Part shown: positions 39,555-48,800 of the stretch, one piece after another
How the letters are laid out: the number at the start of each line of letters is the position of its first letter
Position numbering within the stretch: position 1 is the first letter of the stretch
Assembly: GCA_016197205.1 (NCBI GenBank)
Contig: JACPWG010000035.1
Span: 1 to 64,000, forward strand
DNA: 64,000 nucleotides
Source: Planctomycetota bacterium
Lineage (GTDB): Bacteria > Planctomycetota > MHYJ01 > WSZJ01 > JACPWG01
Reading direction: 5' to 3'
Program-made: the position numbers and the translations under genes
The notes under the pieces: model-generated
What the model was told of the DNA's origin: nothing
The model's database searches: none
What the model saw: the letters and a program-made list of their open reading frames with translations, nothing else

Positions 39555-42044
39555 GTGGTCGGAACGCTCGTCATCGAACATGCGGACCGGACCCTGGTCC
39601 ATCGGCTGGACCAGGATCGCACCGTCGTCGGGCGGAGCTCGGAGACGGATCTTCGCCTCGAGGATCCGAAGGTTTCCAAAGTCCACTTCGTGATCGAGCG
39701 GCAGGGGGACGCGTACTTCCTGCGCGACGGCGGAAGCCGCAACCTTACGATCGTGAACGGGCGGCCGGTGACCGAAGCGCTCCTCCGCGAAGGCGACGTC
39801 ATCCAGGTCGGGCTGACCTCCATCCATTTCCGGAAGGCGCTCGATCTGCGAGAGGCCCGTCGCCAGGCGACGAGGAATTTCGGCCCGCCGCCGCCCCAGC
39901 CCCTCGCCGCGGCCCCCGAGCCCGCCGGTCCGAGTGCTGCGCCCGTCGACGCGTGCGCGCCGATCGACCCGACGACGACCTCAGGGCCGCCCGCGGTCGC
40001 CGTCGACGCTCCGGCGGCGGGCCTCGCTCCCGTTTCGGCGCAGGCCCCCGTCCCGATCGTGAGCGGGCGTTGTACGGATGGCACGCCTCCGCCCGAACCC
40101 GCGCGTGAGAGCGGGTCCGTTCCTGCACCCGTCCTCGCGCCGCTCCCTGACGCGGTTCCCTCCGGAGCGGCCCCCGCACCCGCCGCGGCGGAGGTTGCAC
40201 GCGACCCCGTACCTCAATCCGCGGCGCCGCCCGCGCCCGCGGCGCCGCCCGCCCCCGCGGCGCCGCCCGCCCCCGTCGACTCCACGACGCAGGCGGTGCT
40301 CGCGCCGCCGCGGACCGTGCCGGTCGCGGAGCGAGAACCGGCTGCGTCACCCGCTCCGGACCCGGTCCCCGCCGGCGCCCCTGCGGCGACGACGACGCCC
40401 ACCGTCGGCGGCGAGCCTGTCCCCCCCGCGCCTCCCTCCACCCCTCTCGAGGTCACGCTGCCTCCGAGTCGGCCGGAGCCGGACCCCAGCGCCGCACCCT
40501 TGATGCACGCGCCGCCGCCGGCTCCCCTCGCACCGCCGGCGGTGTCCGGCCCGCCGTCGCTCAGGGCGTCGCCGGGCCCCGCGGCGCCGGTATCGACTCC
40601 GGCCCCGGCGTTGCTCGCGGCGTCCCCGCCGTCGCCGCCCGCGCCGATTGCCGCGCCGGCTGCTACCCCTTCGATCGCCGAGGACTGGCGCGAGCTCTCG
40701 GTCGCCCTTCCGACGGCCACCCCCGCCCTTTCCAACGCCCCCTCCCCCGACACGCTCGCGCCCCTCGCGCCGCCGTCCCCCGCCCCCCGAACGCGCCTTC
40801 GCCATCGCCCTCGCCGTGCCGCCCGGGAACTGCTCTCCTCGCGCCGACGGCGTTCCATGACCTGGGGCGAGCTCTTTCGGGCCATTCCCTCCTTTATGGG
40901 TTCGATGGCCGCCCACGGCTTCCTCCTGCTCCTTTCCCTCCAAATCGTTTTCCAGGTGGCCTACCGGACCTCCTCGCAACCGATCCTCGTGACCCTCAAG
41001 CCCGCCGTCCCGGCGCGCCCCGCGCTTCGGATCGACGGCGGACCGACCGGCGAGGCGAAGGGGCTTGACCCGCTCCTCGAGAAGGGGAACAACCGCCTCG
41101 TGGACGAAGATCCCCAGGAATTTCCCGAACTGCCGCCCGCCGAGCGCATGAAGCCGGGGGAGAAGCCATCCGCGTCCCCGTCGGAATCGCCGTCCCCCTC
41201 CCTGCCGCCTTTCCGTCCGGAGAAAATCGCGGTCCGGTCGCCTGATGCTCCGGCCGTGGGCACGTCCGACCCCAGCACGGCGGGTACCGGCGGCGGGGAG
41301 AAGCCGCTGGGACTCAAGATCGGCGAGAGCGTCGGGGGCGCCGTCCGCGGCAATCTCCAGCGCAACCGGCCCGGCGACGACGGGCTCCTCGACGGGCTGA
41401 AGCCCGACGAAGTCGTCGTCACCACGGGTGTGTACGACACGGCACAGCGTGTCCTCGATTCCCTGCGCCTGCCTTACCTGCTCAAGTCGCCTCGGCAGTT
41501 CGACCTCGTCGATTTGTCGAAGGCGAAAGTCGTGATGGTGAATTGCCCCGGCTACCTCGGCCAGCGCGGCGTGGAAAAGCTGCGCGCGTGGGTGGAGAAG
41601 GGCGGTCATCTCTTTACGACGGACTGGTCGATCCTGCTGGTCGAACGTGCGTTCTACGGCTTCATCCGAAGCATCGGCAAGACGAACCAGGACTGGGTCG
41701 CCGTAGCGCCGGCGGACGGCGTGCGCGACCACCCGCTCCTGCAGGACGTCTTCACGCGGCTCGAGGGCGTGCCCCAGTGGTGGATCGAGTCGGGGAGTTT
41801 TCCGGTGAAGGTGTTGCAGCCGGAGAAAGTGCAGGTCCTGGTGACCAGCGAGGACATGCGTCTACGGTACGGACACGGGACGATCGCGCTCACCTTCGCC
41901 TTTCACCAGGGGCGCATTCTGCATGTGTGCTCCCACTTCGACCAGGCGGCCGGCGACGCGAAGGCGCATTTCAGCATGTCGCAGTTGATCGTCAACTTCA
42001 TCCTGGTGGCGAAGAAGGCGGACGTGCCGGGCGGCGGGAAGTAG
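39555..42044 (+). CDS. FHA domain membrane protein with C-terminal glutamine-amidotransferase-like domain
   Basis: The 829-residue product has an FHA domain at 1-95 (TVVGRSSETDLRL, VSKVHFVI, NLTIVNGRPV). A very long Pro/Ala region at about 105-430 includes three copies of an 18-base AAPPAP-type repeat near 40220-40275. One membrane helix lies at about 450-470 (AAHGFLLLLSLQIVFQVAY). The C-terminal domain at about 615-829 (VVVTTGVYDTAQRVLDSL, KVVMVNCPGYLGQRGVEKLRAWVEKGGHLFTTDW, FHQGRILHVCSHF) resembles DUF4159/class-I glutamine-amidotransferase-like folds without a clear catalytic triad. The GTG at 39555 places the FHA domain at residue 1. The pairing of FHA with an extracytoplasmic module echoes the FHA-CAP protein. 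Confidence 0.72.
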   Translation: MVGTLVIEHADRTLVHRLDQDRTVVGRSSETDLRLEDPKVSKVHFVIERQGDAYFLRDGGSRNLTIVNGRPVTEALLREGDVIQVGLTSIHFRKALDLREARRQATRNFGPPPPQPLAAAPEPAGPSAAPVDACAPIDPTTTSGPPAVAVDAPAAGLAPVSAQAPVPIVSGRCTDGTPPPEPARESGSVPAPVLAPLPDAVPSGAAPAPAAAEVARDPVPQSAAPPAPAAPPAPAAPPAPVDSTTQAVLAPPRTVPVAEREPAASPAPDPVPAGAPAATTTPTVGGEPVPPAPPSTPLEVTLPPSRPEPDPSAAPLMHAPPPAPLAPPAVSGPPSLRASPGPAAPVSTPAPALLAASPPSPPAPIAAPAATPSIAEDWRELSVALPTATPALSNAPSPDTLAPLAPPSPAPRTRLRHRPRRAARELLSSRRRRSMTWGELFRAIPSFMGSMAAHGFLLLLSLQIVFQVAYRTSSQPILVTLKPAVPARPALRIDGGPTGEAKGLDPLLEKGNNRLVDEDPQEFPELPPAERMKPGEKPSASPSESPSPSLPPFRPEKIAVRSPDAPAVGTSDPSTAGTGGGEKPLGLKIGESVGGAVRGNLQRNRPGDDGLLDGLKPDEVVVTTGVYDTAQRVLDSLRLPYLLKSPRQFDLVDLSKAKVVMVNCPGYLGQRGVEKLRAWVEKGGHLFTTDWSILLVERAFYGFIRSIGKTNQDWVAVAPADGVRDHPLLQDVFTRLEGVPQWWIESGSFPVKVLQPEKVQVLVTSEDMRLRYGHGTIALTFAFHQGRILHVCSHFDQAAGDAKAHFSMSQLIVNFILVAKKADVPGGGK

Positions 42045-42087
42045 AGGCGGAGGCGGGGGGTGTGGCAGGGGAGAGGAGCCGGGGAGA

Positions 42088-42161
42088 TGCCAGGGGCGGG
42101 ATTTGAACCCGCGACCAAGGGCTTATGAGTCCCTTGCTCTACCGGGCTGAGCTACCCTGGC
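42088..42161 (-). tRNA. tRNA-Met (CAT anticodon)
   Basis: On the minus strand this 74-base sequence folds as a complete tRNA: acceptor stem GCCAGGG/CCCTGGC with A73, D arm GCTC/GAGC, anticodon loop CTCATAA, T arm GCGGG TTCAAAT CCCGC. CCA is not encoded. The closing pair of the anticodon stem (31-39) is A-G, a mismatch. CAT could also be a tRNA-Ile with lysidine, but the A/T pairs and loop favour elongator Met only weakly. A perfect TTGACA promoter lies just upstream. Confidence 0.9.
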
Positions 42162-42184
42162 AGGGCGCCTCCTGCAAGGGCCGC

Positions 42185-42212
42185 ATTATACGCACGCGAC
42201 GGTTCCTGTCAA
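42185..42212 (-). promoter_or_regulatory. Strong sigma-70 promoter of the tRNA gene
   Basis: On the minus strand, perfect TTGACA (42212-42207) and perfect TATAAT (42190-42185) are separated by 16 bases. Transcription should start about 15 bases before the mature tRNA. Confidence 0.85.
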
Positions 42213-42360
42213 CGATTGGGCGGGCTGCAGGTCGTGCTTCGCCGGCAGGGACACGCCGTGACCGTTGACGGGGAGGTCCGTATCGCCGCAGCGCCACGGA
42301 GTCCCGGAGGATGCACGGAGAGACTGACACTTCGCTTCAGGAATCCAACGATTTGTTTTT

Positions 42361-42423
42361 GACAGGATAACAGGATCAACAGGATGTTCCGATGCCGTAT
42401 CCCGTTGATCCTGTTATCCTGTC
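42361..42423. repeat. Perfect 20-base inverted repeat of the ACAGGATAACAGGATC type
   Basis: GACAGGATAACAGGATCAAC at 42361-42380 is exactly inverted at 42404-42423. It is a common intergenic palindrome of environmental genomes. The rest of the gap (42213-42695) shows no gene. Confidence 0.85.
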
Positions 42424-42695
42424 AGGAAGAAAGCCGACGCAATGGCTCTGGGGGAGTCCTGTGCTGATAGGGCCGGCGAGGGTCCTCCCTAAGGCCTCCA
42501 TTTCTCCGGCGCGCAGTGGTGAACGGTTACCACGCGTCGACCGGCGACGGGATCGTTTCGTCGTCACGCGATTTGACATTCCGCCTCGCATGGCGTATCA
42601 TTATGCCTTCCGACTCAGCCGGCGCCGAGGCCGCCGCGGGTCCAGTCGATCGGGGACGGGAATCTTCGAGCGCTTCCGCGCACAGGAGTCATGCC

Positions 42696-44600
42696 ATGCG
42701 ATGGTCACTGCCCGCTCTCTTTCTGTCCGCCTTGCTTCTGGCCGTCCCGCCCGCCGCCCTCGCGGGCGACGAGCCCCCGCCCACGCCCGCGCAACTGCAA
42801 GCCACCGAGGCCGCCGCGCTCGCCGCGGGAAACGCCGAGAGCGAGACGAAGCGCCTCCTGCAACTCTGGGCGCGCGCCTTCGTCGGCGGCCTCAAGCCCG
42901 GGGATGTCGAAGACCTGATCCGGTTGGTCGACGGCCGGTACTACGATGCGCGGAAGGCCGGCCTGCAAGACCTCCGGGTCGTCGTCCGCGAGCCCCGCAT
43001 GGCGGAGCAGATGGACAAGCTCCCGATCAAGTTCCGCCTCCTCTGGAAGGCGCCGACTCGCGTGAAGGGAAAGGTCGAGGGGCCGCCGGGGCTTCCGCCC
43101 GAGGCCGCGAACGCCTTGCAGTCGGGCCTCCCGGGGATGTCGCGCCTCGGAGAACTGCTCTTTCAGAAGACGTTGGAGGAGCAGTCGAGCGGGTGCGACC
43201 TCAGCGTCGCGCCGGACTTCGACGTGCCCGCCGCGTTCAGCCCGCTCCCCTTCATGCACGCGCAGCGGTTCTACCTCCTGCTGCGAATGACGGCCCGCGG
43301 CGCTTCGGCCGAGGAGCGGGAGAAGGATTTCTGGATCGAGTTGACGCCGACCGGCGACCTGCGCGTGGTGAAGCTGTACCTGCTGGTCGCTACGGCGGAC
43401 GGGCCCGCGCACGGTTGGGCGCGGGTCACGAACACGGCGGTGCCCGTGGGCGGCGGCACGAAGTCCCTGATGACGCGGCTCGACGGCTACGACAGTCCGT
43501 GGGTCGATGCGCCGTGGTCTTTCCCGAAGAGCACGACGATCCGGACCGTCAAGCAGGTCGGCGGCTTCTGGCTGCTGTCGCGCTTCCAGGAGTTCAGCGA
43601 CCAGGACACGGACATCGGTTTCGTGGAGCACGCGGCGAACCAGGGCATCACCGAGGACGAGATGAAGGAGGGGAGCGGTCCGGCGGGGCCGTCGGTTCCG
43701 GCGGCACCCGCGGCAACGAACCCGGTCGCGGGCGGGGCGGCGGTCGACGCGAGCGGGGCTTCTCCCGAGACGCGCAAGCTCTTCGATGCCGGCATGGCGG
43801 CGTTGGCTGCGGGCGACTTCGGGAGGGCCGCGCGGCTTTTCGATCAGGTGGCCGCGAGCAACCAGGCCGGCGACCTGGCGAAGCGAGCGAAGGACCAGGT
43901 GGCGGGGATCGAGCGCGCCGGAAAGGACCGACTGAACGAGGCGGTCTCGGGCGGCGCGAGCCCCGGCGCGTCGGGCGGGACCGGCGGCGGGGCGACAAGC
44001 ACGGCCCCTGGAAAAAGCGGCGCGCCCGCCGCGGGCTCCGGTGGCGTGGGCAACGCGGCCGGCGCGGTCGGTGGCGGTGGCGCGTTCGTCGGTGGTGTCT
44101 CGATCGGCTCCGTGAAGGAGGTGGCGCGGAGATTTGCCGGAACTTCGGCCGGCGACGAGGCCGGTCGGATCCTGAAGGGGCTGGACGCGACGCCCGGCGC
44201 CGGTGAGTCGACGGCCGCTGCCGGAAAGAGCGGGCCGACCCCGGACGCGGCGAACGAGAAAACCGCCGATGATGCCCTGGCTGCGGCGCGCGACGCCGAG
44301 GCACGGAGAGAATTCACGCGCGCGCTTCGCGGGTACAAAGACGCGGCAGCGCGGTTCCCCGGGACCCCGGCCGGACAGGCGGCGGCGGAGGCCGCGCGGA
44401 AGCTGGAGGCGGTCCCGGAGGCGATGCAGCTCATCGAGCAGGATTGCAAGGCTCTTCTCGACGGAGCCGAGGCGCTCGTGAAGATCGGGCAGGTCGAGCA
44501 GGCGGCCGAGCTGCTGGAGCGCGTGATCAACGAGTCCCCGCTTGCCGACTGCGTGACGCACGCGCGCCGGCGGAAGGCGGATCTGCAGATGCCGAAATAG
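42696..44600 (+). CDS. Exported TPR-like protein of unknown function
   Basis: The 634-residue product has a signal peptide (RWSLPALFLSALLLAVPPAALA). A globular region at about 40-330 includes FRLLWKAPTRVKGKVEG, FWIELTPTGDLRVVKLYLLVA and WSFPKSTTIRTVKQVGGFWLLSRFQEF; it could be a lipoprotein-type beta fold. Two TPR-like helical parts (RKLFDAGMAALAAGDFGRAARLFDQVA and RREFTRALRGYKDAAARFPGTPAG) are separated by a Gly/Ala/Pro linker. I do not recognise the family. AGGAG lies seven bases before the ATG at 42696; the upstream frame is open but not protein-like. Confidence 0.65.
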   Translation: MRWSLPALFLSALLLAVPPAALAGDEPPPTPAQLQATEAAALAAGNAESETKRLLQLWARAFVGGLKPGDVEDLIRLVDGRYYDARKAGLQDLRVVVREPRMAEQMDKLPIKFRLLWKAPTRVKGKVEGPPGLPPEAANALQSGLPGMSRLGELLFQKTLEEQSSGCDLSVAPDFDVPAAFSPLPFMHAQRFYLLLRMTARGASAEEREKDFWIELTPTGDLRVVKLYLLVATADGPAHGWARVTNTAVPVGGGTKSLMTRLDGYDSPWVDAPWSFPKSTTIRTVKQVGGFWLLSRFQEFSDQDTDIGFVEHAANQGITEDEMKEGSGPAGPSVPAAPAATNPVAGGAAVDASGASPETRKLFDAGMAALAAGDFGRAARLFDQVAASNQAGDLAKRAKDQVAGIERAGKDRLNEAVSGGASPGASGGTGGGATSTAPGKSGAPAAGSGGVGNAAGAVGGGGAFVGGVSIGSVKEVARRFAGTSAGDEAGRILKGLDATPGAGESTAAAGKSGPTPDAANEKTADDALAAARDAEARREFTRALRGYKDAAARFPGTPAGQAAAEAARKLEAVPEAMQLIEQDCKALLDGAEALVKIGQVEQAAELLERVINESPLADCVTHARRRKADLQMPK

Positions 44601-44647
44601 TCGAGCAGTCCTTCGTGCACGCGCGGGCCGGCGCGTCGGAGCTTAGT

Positions 44648-44686
44648 GTCCGCGCAAAAACAACTGCGCGGACTCCGACCTCGAGG
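44648..44686. repeat. Terminal fragment of MITE-like family A
   Basis: The sequence CCGCGCAAAAACAACTGCGC followed by GGACTCCGACCTCGAGGC matches the right terminal 40 bases of the full copies; the rest of the element is missing, so this is a decayed copy. Confidence 0.7.
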
Positions 44687-44803
44687 CCGGCCCTTTCAAG
44701 GTGGGGAGGACGGTTCGACTGTCGTAAGATGGAGCATCAGATGCTGGGTGCGGGAAGGAGCCACCGTCTCCCAGTTTTTCTCCGTCGGCCACGAGCCCTT
44801 GTG

Positions 44804-44858
44804 GTGCAGGGCTTCCGCCTTCGCGTGCGGCGCTTCGGTGGACGTGTCCGCCCTGCAC
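44804..44858. repeat. Palindromic repeat E, copy 3 (long-loop form)
   Basis: GTGCAGGGCTTCCGCC pairs with the later CCGCCCTGCAC across a longer inner loop. The flanks CCACGAGCCCTTGTG and ACGGGACG are shared, inverted, with copy 1 at 7487. Confidence 0.65.
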
Positions 44859-44955
44859 CGACGGGACGCCCCGTATGAAAGTCGTCAAGCGTTCGGAGTG
44901 CGGGAGCGGCCAGAGGAAGGCGGGGAAGAGCTTCGGACGATCCGTGCGAGAGCGG

Positions 44956-44983
44956 GTGCAGGGCGGAAGCCCTGCACCACAAG
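44956..44983. repeat. Palindromic repeat E, copy 4 (short form)
   Basis: GTGCAGGGCGGAAGCCCTGC with ACCACAAG is identical over 28 bases to copy 1. Confidence 0.7.
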
Positions 44984-45161
44984 ACAGGCTCAAGTCTCGT
45001 CATCAAGTGAGCAGCCGGCTCAGGTCCGGCACCGGGGCGGCGCAGCCACCTTGGAAGGGCTGCCTCGTGGCTCTTGGGTGCGCGGCCCTCTGGCCCGTGC
45101 CCCCCGGGCGCGTCTTCGCCGGCGCGAGCGAGAGGCCCACTCCAGCCCTCGGGGAAGCCAC

Positions 45162-45806
45162 GTGCGAGTTCTGACCTACGTCCTGTGGGCGATCCTGTTC
45201 CACGCCCTGATGCTCCTCGTCTCGAGCGGGGTGCGGTTTGGTCACCGCGCGTGCGAGCTGGGAGGCATGAGCGGCTCGGCCCTGGTCTTGGGTCTGGGCG
45301 TCCTACTCGAACGGGATCGCGCTCCGACTGCGCAACTCCGTCGTTCGCTCGCACTCCTGCCCGTGCTCGGTTTCTGCCTCGGCCTGTACGAGGCGGCGTG
45401 GTCGATCGAGTCGCGTGCGGCCTTTGAACGGAACGGCGTTCACTGGGAGGCCGTGCTGACGATGTTCGTGGCGCTGCCCCTCTGGACGCTCGCGCTCGGG
45501 CTGGGCGGCGGCTCGGTCAGCGTGGCGTTCTGGTCCGCGGCGACCCATGGCTGGGCGTTCGCCATCGGGACGGTCGTGCTCTTTCCGATCACGTTCGGTT
45601 GGTTCTTCGACGATTTGTCTGCCTCGATGCTGGTCGCCTCGGCGCTCGGGCTGGCCGGCGCGGTCGCGGTTGCGCGGTGGCTCGGGCCCCGGCGGCTCGA
45701 GCCGCGGCGCGGCTGGTGGTTGCCGTGGGCCTATGCGGTGGCGTCGTTGGTCGGGCTCCCCGCGGTTCGGTGGGCCGCGGGAGCGGTGTCGCGACTCGGA
45801 GGTTGA
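45162..45806 (+). CDS. Polytopic membrane protein of unknown function
   Basis: The 214-residue product is almost wholly hydrophobic, with about six predicted membrane helices (LTYVLWAILFHALMLLVSS, WEAVLTMFVALPLWTLALGLG, AIGTVVLFPITFGWFF and others) and short loops. No conserved family motif is recognised. The GTG at 45162 has GGGGA seven bases upstream; a longer upstream frame is repeat sequence. It is convergent with the large kinase gene that follows on the other strand, with about 55 bases between the stops. Confidence 0.6.
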   Translation: MRVLTYVLWAILFHALMLLVSSGVRFGHRACELGGMSGSALVLGLGVLLERDRAPTAQLRRSLALLPVLGFCLGLYEAAWSIESRAAFERNGVHWEAVLTMFVALPLWTLALGLGGGSVSVAFWSAATHGWAFAIGTVVLFPITFGWFFDDLSASMLVASALGLAGAVAVARWLGPRRLEPRRGWWLPWAYAVASLVGLPAVRWAAGAVSRLGG

Positions 45807-45861
45807 GAAGCGCCTCGCGGTTTTCAGCTCCCTTCCCTAGCGACATCCCAGCGGCTGCCCC

Positions 45862-48800
45862 TCACTTCGCGCCTCCGGCGACCGCCGCCCACCGCGGGTC
45901 GTCGTGCAGCGAGGCCAGGTCCGGGTCCGCCCCCAGATGTTTCATCTCGGTCCAGCCCAAGCGCAGGGCCGACTCGAGATGCTCGAAAGCGGCATCCCGG
46001 AGGCTTCCCTGGCTCACCGAATCCTGCGCCTCGCCGGACCGCCCCTGGCCGGCCACCATGCGTCCGAGCGCGCACGCCAGATTGTAGTGCGCGTCCAGGA
46101 GGCCGGCCTTGACCCGCGGCGCCGCGAGGCGCTCCGTCCGCTCCGCCTCCGAGAGCGGCCGAAGTTCCTCCTCCAGCAGCGCGAGCGCCCGCTCGTACCT
46201 TGTTCGCGCCGCGGCCGGATCCGACCTGCGCAAGGCCTGTCCGCCGTACACCAGCTCAGCCGCCCAGCCGCCTCCCGCGACGAGCGCGAGAATGCGACGG
46301 CACTCCGCGATCCGCGGGGCGGCCCATGGCCCCAGCTCCGGCACCGCGCGGGAGCCGGCCTCGAGGGTCCGCACCGCCTCGTCCCAGTCTCCCGTGGCCA
46401 TCTCCAGTTCCCCCAGGCTGAGTCGGGCCTTCTCGAAGGCGCCCGCCACGGCCGCCTCCAGATCTTCCTTCGCCCGCGCAAAGGCCTCCGCGGCGGACTC
46501 GCCGCGGCCCGCCCGGGCCTCGCCGAGGCAGAAGTAGGCGCGTCCGCGGTTCCCCAGCACCTCCGCACGCCCCGGGGTGAGCCTAAGGTCTTCACCGTAG
46601 TCCGCGACGGCCCGTTCGTAGCTGGGCCTCGGATCGAGAGCGTGCCCGCCCTCCCATGCGCCGAGTTCCAGCCACAGGTTGCCACGCTCGTTCCACCCCT
46701 TTCGGTCCGCCGGTCTGCGCCGCAGGAACTCGCCGTAGTCCTCGAGCGCCTTCGCAAAGCTCGCTCGCGGATCCAGCTCCCGGGCGGTCTCGGCGCGGCC
46801 CCGGCGAAAAAGCGCGGTCGCCCGGTTGTAGCGCGTCGAAGCGAGACCGGGCTCCGCCAGGACCGCCGCGTCCATTTCCGCCAGCGCCTGCTCGAGGCTT
46901 GGGAGGGGATCGCGTCCGGCGGCCGCCTCGAACTCCGCGATGCCGAGCCAGGCGTTGCCCCGACTCTCGAGCGCGTGGGGGAACCAGGCTTCACGCGGGC
47001 CGGTCTTGCCGTACGCCTCGATGGCCAGCGCGTAGGTCCCGTGGGGGTCGAGTCCGCGCGCGGCCTGGACGCGCGCGATGTGGTAAAGCACGACGCCCCG
47101 GTTGTAGTAGCCGAGCGTGAACGCGGGATCGGCCTGGATGGCCGCGTCCTCGTCGGCAAGTGCCTTCCGATAGCTGTCCAAAGGATCGAGCCCGCGCTCC
47201 TCCTCGGCCTCCGCGAGGGCGAGCCAGGTATTCCCGCGACCGGCCACAGCCATGGAGGACTCTGGGGCGAGGCGCATCGCCTCGCCGCAATCGGCGATCG
47301 CGTTTCGAAAGTCCTCGCGCGGGTCTTCCCGCTGCGCCGCGCGCGCTTCGCCGAGCCCGAAGCGCGCATGGGCGCGCGTAGCGTGGAGACGGGCCGACGT
47401 CGGCCGGAGCCGGAGCGCCTCCTCGAAATCCGCGATCGCGTCGGCGTAGGCCGGGCGTGCGTCCGTGCCCGCCGCGAGCCGCTCGAGGGCGACCGCGGCC
47501 CGGGCGTTCCCGCGCCCCTCGAGCGACTCCTCGTCCACGGTCCATTCCGCAAGCCCGGCGGAAAAGGCGCGGCACGCATCCTCGAAACGGCCCAGCAGGA
47601 AGAGCGCCCGTCCTTCGGTGCGGCGCGCGGCAGCCGAGGGGAGCCCGCGGGCGAGCTCCGCGGCTTTGCGGAGATTCTCCTTCCCGCCTGCGTGGAGCGC
47701 GGCCACCGCGCGACCCAGCGTCGCGCGCCAGGGCGCGAGGCCCGCATCGCGGGGGAGCAGCCCCTCCATGCGTGCGAAGGCCGCCAGCCCGCTCTCGCGC
47801 AGCCGCGCCTCCTCGGGCGTATCCGGCGGCATCTCGCCGAAGACCATGCCCGTCGACAGATTCACCCACGGGGGAGTGCCCCGGGAACGACCGTAGGCCT
47901 CGATGTCGTGGCTCCCCTTCAGGAACCACACGATGGCACGATCGGGCGCGAGTCGGCAGCCCTGGTCGAAGTCGGCCTCCGCCTCGGTCGCCTCGCCGAG
48001 CCGATCGTGCACCCGGCCGCGCCAGGCGAAGGCCGGGCCGAAGTCGGGCTCGTCCCGGATGAGCTGCTCGAGCAGGGCGAGCGGTTGGCGGGCGTGCGCG
48101 CGACGGGCGCCGGGTGACATGGCATAGCGTCCCACGTCGTCCTCGAACACGTCCACCGCCTCCGCGATCCGAGCCAGCCACTCCCTCGCCCTCGTCTCCG
48201 CGCGCGCTTCCGCTTCCGCGCGGAAGCGACGATCGTGTACGGCGGAGGCGAGGGCGCCGGTCAGCACCAGGCCGGCGACGGAGACGGGCACGAGGATTCG
48301 TGCCCGCCGGACGGCCCAGCGCCAGGCGCGTCGGGCCGGCCCAGGCGGGCGTGCAAGGAGCGGTTCCCCACGCAGCCAGCGGCGCAGCTCTTCGGCCATC
48401 TCCGCGGCGGTCCGGTAGCGGGCCGCCGGGTCCTTCTCGAGCGCATGCAGGCAGGCCCCTTCCAGTTCCGCGGGCGCGAAGCGATGGCGCGCGCGGGGCC
48501 GCACCGGCTCGTCATGGACGACCGCCCGGAGCATGTCCCAGGCGCTGCCGGCGCGTTCGAAGGGAGTCTCACCGGTGAGGATTTCGTACAGGATGGCGCC
48601 GAGGGCCCACACGTCCGAGCCGGGTCCGATGCGGGCCGCGTCGCCGAGCGCCTGTTCCGGACTCATGTACGCGGGCGTGCCGAGCGCCTGTCCGGTCAGG
48701 GTCAGGCTGCGGTGGATTTCCGCGGTTGCCGGAGTCGCGGCGGGGAGGCCGACCTCCTTCGCAAGGCCGAAGTCGGTGACGAAAGGGCGACCGGCGCCGT

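Larger units (their letters stand above)
44601..45161. other. Gap of 560 bases with repeat fragments
   Basis: It contains a one-end fragment of repeat A (44648-44686) and two copies of palindrome E. The remainder is unassigned GC-rich sequence. No gene was found. Confidence 0.5.

Noticed and set aside
42289..42430. CRISPR-like repeat
   Set aside because: It is a single inverted pair around a 23-base spacer, with no array of direct repeats or cas genes.
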